NCBI GenBank assembly: GCA_922989275.2
Contig: OV277874.1
Span: 20,510,154 to 20,574,153 of the forward strand
Direction of reading: 5' to 3'
Origin: Gari tellinella
Taxonomy: Eukaryota > Mollusca > Bivalvia > Cardiida > Psammobiidae
DNA: 64,000 nt
The translations under genes and the position numbers were made by a program. The notes under the pieces were generated by a model that saw nothing but the letters and a program-made list of their open reading frames with translations, had not been told where the DNA came from and searched no databases. Of the stretch, positions 38,299 through 48,335 are shown in pieces (the first letter of the stretch is position 1; each line of letters starts with the position of its first letter).

Positions 38299-38662
38299 TA
38301 CAATGCATCCTCCCTACAACGACCCTTCCAACAACGATTCCTTCCTTACATCAATGCTTCCCGCCCTCCCCCAAATAAGACAGTAATGTCTAACGCTCTC
38401 ACTAATAAGAATGCAATATTATAGGTTGCTATTTTTCCTTAAAGTTGCCTATTGGACATTTTGACAGAAGAAACTTAATGACGAGTGATAAACAGTTTAA
38501 ACCAAGATCAGACGCCGCGGTTCGCGGCGTCTGCTCTTGGTTCAAACTGTTTGCAAATATATTGTAAGTGTATCGATTTTCCCTCCCTATAATAACTCCC
38601 TCTGAACAATACACACAATATGTGTATCCCACTGGATATTGCTGTAGAGGGAAGGCACTGTA
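38299..38662 (+). mobile_element. Family D MITE, complete
   Basis: TACAATGCATCCTCCCTACA to AGAGGGAAGGCACTGTA; palindrome AAACAGTTTAAACCAAGATC / GCTCTTGGTTCAAACTGTTT around CCGCGGTTCGCGG, showing compensating changes in both arms. Confidence 0.8.
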
Positions 38663-38678
38663 TTAACTACGGCTTTAT

Positions 38679-38928
38679 TACAGTGGAGAATCTGTTATTC
38701 TTTCCCAATAAACGCGTTTACGCTAAAACTATTATTTGCAGTGCAAACAGTTTGGAGCCAGATCAGACGCCGGGTAACCCGGCGTCTGATCAGGCTCCAA
38801 ACTGTTTGCCACCAAGATAAACATGAAATATCAGAATTGTCCAAAAGTTGTTCTTTTCTACGTTTTAGTGCTTTGCGTTTGCGTACGTTTGCGTTTAAAC
38901 GGGAAAGAATAACAGATTCTCCACTGTA
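38679..38928 (+). mobile_element. Family A MITE, complete (250 bp), reference copy
   Basis: Ends TACAGTGGAGAATCTG / CAGATTCTCCACTGTA are 26-bp inverted repeats running into CTTTCCC/GGGAAAG. The left part has CAATAAACGCGTTTACGC, the right part GTTTGCGTACGTTTGCG. The central palindrome is AAACAGTTTGGAGCCAGATC / GATCAGGCTCCAAACTGTTT closed by CCGGGTAACCCGG. TA flanks suggest a Tc1/mariner-type target. Confidence 0.92.
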
Positions 38929-39030
38929 CTCCTTCGCCACTTAAATTAATTGTGACCTTTTTTTATCTCTTCACCGCACTTTGTCATGTCCTTCACTATT
39001 GCTATTTTCAATATCGTTTCAATGTTAGAT

Positions 39031-39197
39031 TTAACCCTTTCCCAAATAGACGCGCCTTTTAGCGCATTCAGTTTATTAATCCGCTGAAGAAAATAGTTCA
39101 ATTTATACAGTCATGAATATGTATCATAAGAAATATTTTATTTATTCTATCAGACAGTTGCTTAAAGCAGACTGAACGTAAATGAGGTAAAGGGTTG
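39031..39197 (+). mobile_element. Family F MITE, palindrome right arm deleted
   Basis: TTAACCCTTTCCCAAATAG to AATGAGGTAAAGGGTTGAG; the hairpin stops after CTTAAAGCAGACTGAACG. Confidence 0.75.
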
Positions 39198-39199
39198 AG

Positions 39200-39400
39200 G
39201 CATTTTGACAGCCGAAATTTCTAAATGAGTATAAAGCCGTTTGGATCCTGATCAGAAACCACGTTGCTCAGCGTCTGCTTAGGATTCAGACTGTCTGACT
39301 TTTCAAATCCAAACTGCCGAATGAGTTATCCCTCTGATCAGGGTCTACACTATTTGTAATTTACAATATATGCAGAAAATCACCCTTTGTATTCATAATT
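39200..39400. mobile_element. Family B relic
   Basis: AAAGCCGTTTGGATCCTGATC and GCTTAGGATTCAGACTGTCTG, then CCCTCTGATCAGGGTCTACA of G type. Probably two eroded elements side by side. Confidence 0.5.
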
Positions 39401-39415
39401 GGATTAGAAACTGCT

Positions 39416-39667
39416 TTAACCCTTCCCCCCATAGAAGCGCCTTTTAGCGGATATGATTTATTCCTCCAGTGAAGAAAATAGTTCCAATTTATACAGTCAT
39501 AAATATTTACGATAAAAAATAATTGTTATATTTTAGAAGATGTTCGCTTAAAGCAGGCTGAAAGTAAAGCAGAATGTGCCTCAAGGCACATTCTGCTTTA
39601 CTTCCAACCTGCTTTAAGTGGTCACCTATTTTCAAAACTAGAAAGAGGCTATGGGGTAATGGGTTAA
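39416..39667 (+). mobile_element. Family F MITE, complete (252 bp)
   Basis: TTAACCCTTCCCCCCATAG to GGGGTAATGGGTTAA, palindrome with loop TGTGCCTCAAGGCACA. Same length as the 37523 copy. Confidence 0.88.
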
Positions 39668-39688
39668 TGTAACAAGGGTAAATACTAC

Positions 39689-39980
39689 TACAGTAGAGAA
39701 TCTGTTATTCTGACGTCATTCGTGACGTCATACAGTGGAGAATCTGTTATTCTTTCCCAATAAACGCGTTTACGCTAAAACTATTATTTCCAGTGCAAAC
39801 AGTTTGGAGCCAGATCAGACGCCGGGTATCCCGGTGTCTGATCAGGCTCCAAACTGTTTGCCACCAAGATAAACAAGAATTATCAGAATTGTCCGAAAGT
39901 TGTTCTTTTCTACGTTTTAGTGTTTTGCGTTTGCGTACGTTTGCGTTTAAACGGGAAAGAATAACAGATTCTCCACTGTA
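39689..39980 (+). mobile_element. Family A MITE with a duplicated left terminus
   Basis: TACAGTAGAGAATCTG...TTATTC, then TGACGTCATTCGTGACGTCA, then a complete 250-bp A copy (39731-39980). Confidence 0.9.
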
Positions 39981-40009
39981 ATATATCAAAGATATATAAA
40001 CCATATATA

Positions 40010-40710
40010 TACAGTGCTCACTCTCTACAACGACACCCAATGGGAGACACAGACTGTGTGTGTTGTTAGGAGGGAGTCGTTATAGAGAAGGAACATTAAG
40101 ATTTTGCTTACATTTGCAGACATCTTGAATCCAGATTAGACGCCACGTAACGCGGCGTCTGATCTGGATTCAAGCTGTTTGTTACTCGTCATTATATTGT
40201 TTCTATCAAAATTTCCACTTATACAGTACTGAACCTTATTAAATTAACAATTTTTGCGATTCGCTTGCAATTCGATGGCAATTCGCTGGCGATTCGATGG
40301 CAATTCGCTTGTGAATATTTTTCAAGGCAATTAACGCGTTAAGTTTGCCTGAATTGTGTATCTCACCAATATTCGCAAATATGCCTTCGTTAATGTTTTT
40401 CGATTCCATTTTTGTCACAACCGCCTCGGAAAATCCCGTGAAACGACTAAAGCACACGGTTTGCTTTTTGAAGCGCCCGATTCGATGGCGATTCGATGGC
40501 AATTCGATGGCAATTCGCTTGCGATTATCAATTTAATTTAATAAGGTTCAGTACTGTACCTGTATGTAACAGTGAGAATAACAGCAGACGATAATTTTAA
40601 GCAGCAAAAGCGTTAGACATTATCGTCCTGTTTAGTGAACTACGACAAGGGTCTACATGTAAGGATGGAGTCGTTGTTGGGAAGGTTGTTGTAGAAAGGG
40701 AACACAGTTA
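40010..40710 (-). mobile_element. Family D MITE split by element E
   Basis: TACAGTGCTCACTCTCTACA (40010) and AGAAAGGGAACACAGTTA (40710) are the ends. The interior matches the 37139 copy (CATTTGCAGACATCTTGAAT, then AGAATAACAGCAGACGATAA) but is interrupted at 40222-40558. Confidence 0.75.
40222..40558. mobile_element. Element E MITE, 337 bp
   Basis: TACAGTACTGAACCTTATTA and TAATAAGGTTCAGTACTGTA are perfect inverted ends with TA target; AATTAA follows on both. Both subterminal regions are tandem GCGATTCG(A/C)TGGCAATTCG-type units. Overlapping ORFs (87, 63 and 61 codons) come from these repeats and have no domain. Confidence 0.85.
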
Positions 40711-40761
40711 CCATCAGGGTTGAATGAGTTTACGGCAAGAGACCAAGACTATAATAAGATC

Positions 40762-41011
40762 TACAGTGGAGAATCTGTTATTCTTTCCTGTTTAAACGCA
40801 AACGTACGCAAACGCAAAGCACTAAAACGTAAAAAAGAACAACTTTTGGACAATTCTGATATTTCATGTTTATCTTGGTGGCAAACAGTTTGGAGCCTGA
40901 TCAGACGCCGGGTGACCCGGCGTCTGATCTGGCTCCAAACTGTTTGCAAGGGCAATAATAGATTTAGCGTAAACGCGTTTATTGGGAAAGAATAACAGAT
41001 TCTCCACTGTA
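40762..41011 (-). mobile_element. Family A MITE, complete (250 bp)
   Basis: Full ends; palindrome centre CCGGGTGACCCGG. First of four A copies lying in the same orientation up to 41823. Confidence 0.9.
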
Positions 41012-41041
41012 GCTGGCCTCGACAGGATGACGGACAAGCAG

Positions 41042-41262
41042 TACAGCGGATAAGACGTTATTCTTTCCCGTTCAAACGAAACGCAAACGCATTGTATAAA
41101 AAATGTAAAAATTGACGACGATAATTCTGACTATTTATTTGAAACTGAGTGGCAAACAGTTTGGAGACTGATCAAACGCAGGTTAAAAAACTGTTTGCTA
41201 TGGAAATAACAGTTTCAGCGTAAACGCGTTGATTGGGAAAAAATAACGTCTTCTTCTCTGTA
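41042..41262 (-). mobile_element. Family A MITE, AAGACG subfamily, palindrome eroded
   Basis: TACAGCGGATAAGACG to AACGTCTTCTTCTCTGTA; the centre is reduced to CAAACGCAGGTTAAAAAACTG. Confidence 0.78.
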
Positions 41263-41267
41263 TGATA

Positions 41268-41528
41268 TACAGACGAGAAGACGTTATTCATTCCCCTTAC
41301 AAACGCAAACGAAACGCAAACGCAAATTGCACTTAAACGTAGTGGGAAAGGACACGTGTCTGATAATTCTAACTATTCTTGTTTAGCTGAGTTGCAAACA
41401 GATTGAAGCCTGATCTGACGCCGGGTTACCCGGCGTCTGATCTGGCTCCAAACTGTTTGCACTAGAAATGATTCTTATAGCGTAAACGCGTTTATTTGGA
41501 AAGAATGAAGGTCTTCTCCCCCACTGTA
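41268..41528 (-). mobile_element. Family A MITE, AGAAGACG subfamily
   Basis: TACAGACGAGAAGACG to GGTCTTCTCCCCCACTGTA; palindrome AAACAGATTGAAGCCTGATC / GATCTGGCTCCAAACTGTTT. Confidence 0.8.
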
Positions 41529-41539
41529 TAATATACCAC

Positions 41540-41823
41540 CTTTACCCGGCGTCAGATCTGGCTCCAAACTGTTTGCACCAGAAAAACAGTAAAACCTCCG
41601 AATTACGACCACTAAATTTCGTCAATTACAATGTATTAGGTGTATAAGACATATGACTGCTTAAAGCTTTCTGTTTTACTGTAACTTTGCAATAAGCTGT
41701 CACCTGTGTTTCTTACAATCAATTAGCCTTCTTTTTTGGTGGTCGTAATAGAGAGGTTTTACTGTATTTCTTATAGAGTAAAAGCGTTTATTGGGAAAGA
41801 ATGAAGCTCTCTTCCGCTGTATA
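41540..41823 (-). mobile_element. Family A fragment split by a C MITE
   Basis: CCCGGCGTCAGATCTGGCTC and CAAACTGTTTGCACCAGAAA precede the insertion, TTTCTTATAGAGTAAAAGCG and TTTATTGGGAAAGAATGAAG follow it. Rejoined they read as the right half of the preceding A copy. Confidence 0.75.
41587..41766 (+). mobile_element. Family C MITE inserted in an A MITE
   Basis: CAGTAAAACCTCCGAATTAC and GTAATAGAGAGGTTTTACTG; right flank TA, left flank AA by mutation. The left palindrome arm is mostly deleted. Confidence 0.75.
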
Positions 41824-42015
41824 ACAGTATTAATATACCACCTGTTATGTTTTGGCTGCTGTCATATTTAACGGGGAAAAGTGTTATAAACCCAATCATT
41901 GTAATACCAGGTCGGTAAATAAATACATTAATGTCAATGCTGGCGCGAGAGAGATATATGTTCATACCGTACAGCGCTTGTCTTTATGACCGCGACCACA
42001 GAATCGTTGAATTAC

Positions 42016-42205
42016 ATTAACCTCTATCGTGAGGTTTTTACCCCCCCCCCCCCCTTCACCGCCATATTGTCGTCTGCTTCAATATTGTTGTCCCAAATAT
42101 CGTTTCAAACTTATATTTAAGGCAATATAACTGGCGTTATTTCAAAACAAGTGGCAAACAGTTTTGATCCTGATCAGACGCTGCGTTGCGCAATTCTTTG
42201 CAACT
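42016..42205 (+). mobile_element. Family B MITE, broken at the palindrome centre
   Basis: ATTAACCTCTATCGTGAGG and CCCTTCACCGCCATATTG at the left, then AAACAGTTTTGATCCTGATC; it stops in GACGCTGCGTTGCGC. A 15-base C run lies inside (42040-42054). Confidence 0.6.
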
Positions 42206-42253
42206 GCGCTTTATGACGTATTTAAGAATTATACAGTTAACCCTTTAAATGAC

Positions 42254-42483
42254 TATAGAGTGGATAAAAAGTTATTTTTTCCCATTTGTACGGAAACGAA
42301 AAGCAAACACAATGCACTAAAATGTAGAAATTACAACAACAAAATTCGAAATCCCGTACTTATTATTTTTTATCTTTGTGGAAAAGTTTGGAGCCTGATC
42401 TGGTCCAAAATTGTTTCTAATGAAAATAATAGTTTTAGCATAAACGCGTGTATTTGGGAAATAATAACGTCTTCTCAACTGTA
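42254..42483 (-). mobile_element. Family A MITE, diverged
   Basis: TAGAGTGGATAAAAAG to AACGTCTTCTCAACTGTA; the palindrome is cut to AAAGTTTGGAGCCTGATCTGG. The 150-codon ORF at 42164-42616 merely runs across this and the neighbouring MITEs. Confidence 0.7.
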
Positions 42484-42489
42484 TCCCCG

Positions 42490-42575
42490 ACTACAGTGGC
42501 TATTTGCAAACAGTTTAGATCATGATCAGACGCCGCGTAACGCGGCGTCTGATCAAGATTCTAACTGTTTGACAC
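42490..42575. repeat. Type i palindrome (B type)
   Basis: AAACAGTTTAGATCATGATC / GATCAAGATTCTAACTGTTT around GCCGCGTAACGCGGC. Confidence 0.7.
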
Positions 42576-42645
42576 ATAACGATATTATTCTAATCAATTT
42601 ACCTGATTTTGTTTAGAAGTATAAATGAGCGACAATTGTTAAACA

Positions 42646-42889
42646 AATTACCCCATAGCATGTTTCTATTTATTCAGACAGGTGACCACTTAAAGCAGGT
42701 TGAAAGTAAAGCAGAATGCGCATTAAGGTGCATTCTGCTTTACTTTCAGCCTGCTTTTTAGAGACTGTCTAAATGTTGAACATATTTCTTACGGCACATA
42801 TTCATGACTGTATAAATTGGAGCTATTTTCTCCAGTGGAGGAATAAAACTAAATGCGCTAAATGACGCTTCTGGTGGCGAATGCGTTAA
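42646..42889 (-). mobile_element. Family F MITE
   Basis: ATTACCCCATAGCATG to TGGTGGCGAATGCGTTAA; palindrome GGTTGAAAGTAAAGCAGAAT / ATTCTGCTTTACTTTCAGCC. Confidence 0.78.
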
Positions 42890-43125
42890 AACAGATTACG
42901 TGGTGATAGTAAAATGCACGCGACTAGGATAGATACTTGACGTTTGACTAGCTTGCGGGCAAATGACAGTCTTCTTCTCGATTGTCCTGCCATGAGTTCG
43001 GTAAAGAAAGCGATGACCGTCGATGGCCATCAATTGCAAGTTGAAATACTGCGCACGCTGCACACGGGGCACAAACCGCTAACATAAGCCACAAACAGTG
43101 GCAACTGAACACATACGAGCTGATT
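42890..43125. other. Unassigned spacer
   Basis: No feature seen. Confidence 0.3.
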
Positions 43126-43330
43126 AACTCTTTCGCTGCAAAGTTAATCGTGAGGCTTTTTACCCCTTCACAATTTCATTGTCGTCTGCTTCAATTTTGT
43201 TGTTCGCGAGATCGTTTCAAAGTGAAATTAAATGAAGTATACCTTAAAACATATCGAAACGAGTGTCAAACAGTTGGGATGCTGATCAGACGCCGCGTAA
43301 CTCATGGCTGACTCCATATTGTTTGCCATT
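43126..43330 (+). mobile_element. Family B MITE, right half replaced
   Basis: TTAACTCTTTCGCTGC, CCCCTTCACAATTTCATTG, AAACAGTTGGGATGCTGATC and GACGCCGCGTAAC, then it passes directly into the segment duplicated at 47 kb. Confidence 0.65.
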
Positions 43331-43735
43331 GAGAATAAGACAAATCGTTCTACACACACAAAAAACTGCCATTTGTAACATTTGTTTGCATTTGCATCAA
43401 GTTTCTTTAAACTCTGTCACTGCCAAGTTATATCATTTGCTTAGCGCTCTTCCTGCCAAAATGTCGTCTGAATTAGAGTATCGTCTGTATAAAACACTTT
43501 AAAGGCAAATTTAAGATTGTTTTGACTGAAGAAATGTCGATACGAGTGTCAATCAGTTTGAATCCTGACCAGACGCCGCGTGACGCGGCGTCTGATCAGG
43601 ACCCAAATGTTTGCATGTACCTTTTGGCGCCATTGGCAAGGTAAGAGTTAACGGAAAAGAGGAAACTATCATCACTGTAATGTGTACATGACATAAATCG
43701 TTAGTCACTCCAACAATATGAATTGCCTTTAATAT
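43307..43735 (+). repeat. Segmental duplication, copy 1
   Basis: Starts CTCATGGCTGACTCCATATT and includes CATTGAGAATAAGACAAATC, ACTGAAGAAATGTCGATACG, a B palindrome (GACGCCGCGTGACGCGGCGTC) and CTATCATCACTGTA. The same order recurs at 47092-47527. Confidence 0.8.
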
Positions 43736-43920
43736 AATCTGCTTAAACTTGTCGTCTGCTGTTTTTTCTCTCAAAGTTCATATTGGACATTTTGACAGAG
43801 AAAAACATGATGAAGAGTGACACACAGCTTGAATCCAGATAAGACACCGCGTATAGCGGCATCTGATCAGCATCCAAACTGTTTGCAAATGCGCTTATTG
43901 GCGTCACTAAGAGTGAAAGG
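43735..43920 (+). mobile_element. Family D core fragment
   Basis: CAAAGTTCATATTGGACATT, AACATGATGAAGAGTGACA and CAGCTTGAATCCAGATAAG match D interiors; ends with a B-like TTGGCGTCACTAAGAGTGAA. Confidence 0.6.
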
Positions 43921-43971
43921 GTTAACTGAAAAGAATGGCATTATCTTCACTATATAGCTGCTTCATCCCTT

Positions 43972-44079
43972 CACCGTTTTACCCCGAGTACAATAGTTAT
44001 TGCGTTATGCGGCGTTTGATTAGGATCCAAACTGTTTGCAAACGCGCTTTTTGGCGTCATTGAGAGTGAAAGGGTTAAA
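43972..44079 (-). mobile_element. Short family B MITE
   Basis: CCCTTCACCGTTTTACC to GAGAGTGAAAGGGTTAA; GGCGTTTGATTAGGATCC and AAACTGTTTGCAAACGCGC remain of the palindrome. Confidence 0.65.
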
Positions 44080-44300
44080 GTCCTATGACTGTTTCGCCAA
44101 ACACCTTCCTTACGAGCTTATTAAGAAATCCTACAGTCTTACAATAAAGCTTAATTAACGGTGGTGATAGTCCAATGACAAGCACCTGTCAGATACATAT
44201 TTTGTACATTACTGTAATTGTCACAAGTCAAAATCGGCAATCCTTTGATTTAATTGCCATACACATTTCTAAATTATATATCATTTATAAACATCATATG

Positions 44301-44550
44301 TACAGTGGAGAATCTGTTATTCTTTCCCAATAAACGCGTTTACGCTAAAACTATTATTTGCAGTGCAAACAGTTTGGAGCCAGATCAGACGCCGGGTAAC
44401 CCGGCGTCTGATCAGGCTCCAAACTGTTTGCCACCAAGATAAACAAGAATTATCAGAATTGTCCCAAAGTTGTTCTTTTCTACGTTTTAGTGCTTTGCGT
44501 TTGCGTACGTTTGCGTTTAAACGGGAAAGAATAACAGATTCTCCACTGTA
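44301..44550 (+). mobile_element. Family A MITE, complete (250 bp)
   Basis: Full ends and palindrome; differs from the 38679 copy at only a few bases by eye. Confidence 0.92.
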
Positions 44551-44556
44551 TACAAG

Positions 44557-44737
44557 TACCAGTCGAAACTCGATACTTCGAACTCGCTTAGATCGATCGT
44601 ACCAGTATTTCATAAGTTGAATTACTATAATTCGATCTGGCTTAAGTCGAACATACCAATTGTTGAGCCAAGTTTTAACTTAGAAATATGGGAATGTTCG
44701 AATTAACGCGAGTTCGAAGTATTGAATTTAGGCTGTA
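44557..44737 (+). mobile_element. Family N MITE
   Basis: CAGTCGAAACTCGATACTTC to GAAGTATTGAATTTAGGCTG, with GGCTTAAGTCGAACATACC inside. It starts 6 bp after an A element. Confidence 0.65.
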
Positions 44738-44744
44738 TAGAAGA

Positions 44745-46045
44745 ATGTTCTATAATAGTTATTTATTTATTACTGTACCTCTGTGGGATATGTCGAGTAT
44801 GATCCAAGAGTGTTCTATAATAATTAAATGATTTATCACTGTTCCTCTTTGGGATATGTCAAGTATTTTCTAAGAATGTTCTATAATAATTAAATGATTT
44901 ATCACTGTTCCTCTTTGGGATATGTCAAGTATGTTCTAAGAATGTTCTATAATAGTTAATTATTAATCATTGTATCACTGTGTTGTATGTCGAATGTGTT
45001 CCCATGGTGTTCTATAATAGTTAATTATTATCATTGTTCCTCTGAGGGATATGTCGAGTATGTTCCAAAAGTGTGTTATAATAGTTCATTATTTATCATT
45101 GTACCACTGTGTGATATGTCGAGTATGTTCCAAGAGTATTTTATAATAGTTACTTAATTATCATTGTGTGATTTGTCGAGTATGTTCCCAGAGTGTTCTA
45201 TAATAAGTACTTGTTATACATTGTACCTCTGTGAGATATATTGAGTATGTTCTCCGAGTGTTCTGTTATAGTGAATTAATTATTATTGTACCTCAGTGTG
45301 ATATGGCGAGAATGTTTCCAGAGTGTTCTACAATAGTTAATTTTAAACATTGTTCCACTGCGTGATTTGTCGAGTATGTTCCATGAGTGTTCTATAATAA
45401 GACATTATTTATAATTGTACATCTGTGTGATATATCAAGTATGTTCCAAGAGCTTTCTATTATAGTGCATTATTCATTATTGTACCTCAGTGTGATATGT
45501 CAAGTGTGTTCCCAGAGTGTTCTTTAATAGTTCATCATTGTACGTCTGTGTGATATGTCTATAATGTTCAAAGAGTGGTCAAAATTAATTAATTATTTAT
45601 CTTTGTACCCATGTATGGTATGTCGTGTATATTCCCAGAGTGTTCTATAATAGTTACTTTTTAATATTTTTTTCCTTCGTAGGATTTGTCGAGTATGTTC
45701 CAAGAGTGTCCTATAAAAATTGATTAAGTATCATTGTACCTCAGTGTGATATGTCAAGTGTGTTCCCAGGGTGTTCTATAATAGTGTTTTTTTTATCATT
45801 GTACCTCAGTTTGATAAGTCGGATATGTTCATAGAGTGTTCTATGATAGTTACTATTTATTATTTTACGCATGAGTGATATGTCAAGTGTTCCCAAAGTG
45901 TTACATAAAAAGTAATGATTTATCACTTTTCCTCTTTGGGATATGTCGAGTATGATCCCAGAGTGTTCTATAATAGTTAATTATTCCTCATTGTACCTCT
46001 GTGTGATATGTCGATTTTGTTCACAGAGAGTTCTACATTAGTTAG
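44745..46045 (+). repeat. Satellite array, about 65-bp unit, about 20 copies
   Basis: GAGTGTTCTATAATAGTTA, ATCATTGTACCTCTGTG and TGATATGTCGAGTATGTTCC repeat at spacings of 64-66 bp near 44747, 44812, 44878, 44944, 45009 and on. Units differ from each other appreciably, so the array is old. The short ORFs are artefacts. Confidence 0.85.
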
Positions 46046-46049
46046 GCAC

Positions 46050-46296
46050 CTGGGGCCGGTCTTACTAAACGTCGTACGACAAAAACGGTCGTAAGTCAAA
46101 ACTTAAAAACACATATAATTTCTGATTCCTCCACCTAATCCTTTCTTGTGACATCTCTTTGGAATCGTCTTTTCAAGACGATTCCAAAGAGATATCACAA
46201 GAAAGGATTAGACTGAGAAATAAATAATAATTGAGAATTTTTGAATCTGACTTACGACACTATTTGTCGTACGACGTTTCGTAAGACCGGCCCCAG
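46050..46296. mobile_element. Family H MITE, 247 bp
   Basis: CTGGGGCCGGTCTTACTAAA and GTAAGACCGGCCCCAG ends; the centre TTTGGAATCGTCTTTTCAAG continues CGATTCCAAAG. Same length as the 33471 copy although the termini have changed together (GGTCTTAC / GTAAGACC). Confidence 0.8.
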
Positions 46297-46305
46297 TTGT
46301 TTTTT

Positions 46306-46360
46306 AAGACACTGTTTGTAATCAACGAGTATACTCATCGTTAGGGTTCAATTGGTAAAC
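46306..46360. repeat. Family G end fragment
   Basis: AACGAGTATACTCATCGTTA and GGGTTCAATTGGTAA resemble a G terminus. Confidence 0.45.
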
Positions 46361-46803
46361 AAACAAACATCCATTTCAAACTTTTATTTTATGCTCAGGT
46401 TGAGAACTCTAATGAGATCGGGCCAGTATTGGTCAATATCGGTACTCTACAGAGAGCGATCGACTATTCTCATCTATTGTCGGCCCTTTCTAAACTATAA
46501 TGAAGCATGGTCGGAACAGACCGTCGGTTAACAAAAATGGCCGATCGCTGTACTTATAGTGCCGATTTCCATAATACATCTAGTCAGATATTCGAAATCT
46601 TAATACATGCGAGCAGAAATGGGAGATTTACCGGAAGAACACATGGTTCCTTTCCACGCTTTTGGCCAAACAATAATGACCATTGTTAATAGTTTGGAGT
46701 CGGGTCGGACGAAATGTAACTTTCTTTCTGATCTTTAGCGTGTTCAGTTTCCACTGTTTGCTGTTTAGGTAAGCAGCTTGTGTCCCGTGTGCAACGTGCA
46801 TAG
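46361..46803. other. Unassigned sequence
   Basis: No gene or repeat family recognised. ORFs on both strands (46507-46689, 46628-46831) have no support. Confidence 0.4.
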
Positions 46804-47030
46804 TACAGTAGAGAAAACGTTTTATTTTCAAATAACCGCGTTTACGCTTAAACTATTATTTTCATTACAGTTTGGAACCAGATCAGACGCCGGGTAACCC
46901 GGCGTCTGATCAGGCTCCAAACTGTTTGCCACTCAGATTAAAACTGGTAGTCAGAATTGTTAAAAAGTTGTCATTTTCTATATTTCATTGCAACGCGTTT
47001 AAACAGAAGAATAACTATTTATCCACTGTA
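46804..47030 (+). mobile_element. Family A MITE
   Basis: TACAGTAGAGAAAACG to CTATTTATCCACTGTA; perfect central GACGCCGGGTAACCCGGCGTC, but ACAGTTTGGAACC lost the leading CAA. Confidence 0.83.
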
Positions 47031-47091
47031 TTTCAGACCGGTAACCAACTCGCAATCGATGACCAACGACGGCCATCGATTTCCTTACTGA

Positions 47092-47527
47092 ACTCATGGC
47101 TGACTCCATATTGTTTGCCATTGAGAATAAGACAAATCGTTCTACACACAAAAAAACTGCCATTTGTAACATTTTATTGCATTTGCATCAAGTTTCTTTA
47201 AACTCTGTTATTGCCAAGTTTTATCATTTGCTTGGCACTCTTCCCGCCAAAATTTCGTCAGAATTGGAGTATCGTCTGTAAAAAAACAACCTTGAAAGAC
47301 AGATTTAATATTGTTTTGACTGAAGAAATGTCGATACGAGTGTCAATCAGTTTGAATCCTGATCAGACGCCGCGTGACGCGGCGTCTGATCAGGACCAAA
47401 CTGTTTGCATGTCACCTTTTGGAGCCATTGGCAATGAAATAGTAAACGGAAAACAGTTAATTCTATCATCACTGTATTATGTTCATGGCATAATTCGCTA
47501 GTTATTCTAACAAGATGAATGCATTTG
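47092..47527 (+). repeat. Segmental duplication, copy 2
   Basis: CTCATGGCTGACTCCATATT through GACGCCGCGTGACGCGGCGTC to ATCATCACTGTA and AACAAGATGAAT parallel 43307-43735. Scattered substitutions and short indels separate the copies. Confidence 0.8.
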
Positions 47528-47689
47528 GGCGCTCTACTATTGTTTCTATCGGTCGACAATCAGAAGCCGGTTGCTTCATTGCTGATTGATGGGAGTAATG
47601 TGATCGCCATTTTGGGGGCTGTCTTTTATATGTTTATTCATGTTTATTTTAGATCATATTGTAGTTATTTTGTCTTTTCTTGTTTGAAG
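47528..47689. other. Unassigned spacer
   Basis: Nothing seen. Confidence 0.3.
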
Positions 47690-47790
47690 GTACATTTGTG
47701 TAACTTCATGTGAAGCGCTTTTGAACGCACTACCCCTGTGTGAAAAGAGCGCTATATAAATCTGGTATAATAATAATAATATCGTTTGCT
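47690..47790 (+). mobile_element. SINE/LINE 3' tail
   Basis: GAAGCGCTTTTGAACGCAC, GAAAAGAGCGCTATATAAAT and a (TAA)n run. The AGCGCTATATAAAT tail is a motif shared by many animal SINEs and their partner LINEs. Confidence 0.65.
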
Positions 47791-48021
47791 TAAAATTATT
47801 GTCGTATGCCGTTTTCTTAAAGTTCATATTGGACATTTTGACAGAGAAAACATGATGGATAGTGACAAACAACTTGAATCTAAATCAGACGCCGCCAACG
47901 CGGCATCTGATCTGCATTCAAGCTGTTTGCAAATGTAAGAATAGTTCCATTACAACTCACTCCGAACAACACAAACACTATTTGCTTCCCATTAGGTGTT
48001 TTTGTAGAGGGTGAACACTGT
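47787..48021 (+). mobile_element. Family D MITE, right part
   Basis: AGTTCATATTGGACATTTTG, CAACTTGAATCTAAATCAGA and TTTTTGTAGAGGGTGAACAC ending TGTA. The left end is replaced by the SINE tail. Confidence 0.65.
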
Positions 48022-48046
48022 ACAAACTCTTTGTAGAATCGACTGT

Positions 48047-48178
48047 AGGGTCCATGCTTATAAACGTTTCAGTTGAGTCTGAAATCGTTCTCAATCATTC
48101 GATTGGTCAGATTTGAGCCTAGGCTCAAATCTAACCAATCAAATGCTTGAGAACGCACTGGGCCAGCTTATTAAACAT
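48047..48178. mobile_element. Family L hairpin
   Basis: GTTTCAGTTGAGTCTGAAAT, CATTCGATTGGTCAGATTTG and AGCCTAGGCTCAAATCTAAC; the loop region is a perfect GAGCCTAGGCTC. Confidence 0.68.
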
Positions 48179-48335
48179 GGAAAATATTTTTGCCATTGCT
48201 ACTTCATTCACATAAGTCAAAACCTCCAAAACTCGAGCACCCGTAAGTCAAAACATTTCTTTGATTTCTTGAATTGCAACTTTAAAATACAGGTCAGTAT
48301 GACTTAATTGACGTAACATTTCAGAACTTATGACG

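Noticed and set aside
38695..38944. Many ORFs reading VWSLIRRRVTRRLIWLQTVC or QTVWSQIRRRVTRRLIRLQ
   Set aside because: They are the type i palindrome of family A translated in either direction; both strands give nearly the same peptide, and copies elsewhere carry stops.
42164..42616. 150-codon plus-strand ORF
   Set aside because: Runs through pieces of B and A MITEs; no domain and no splice sites.
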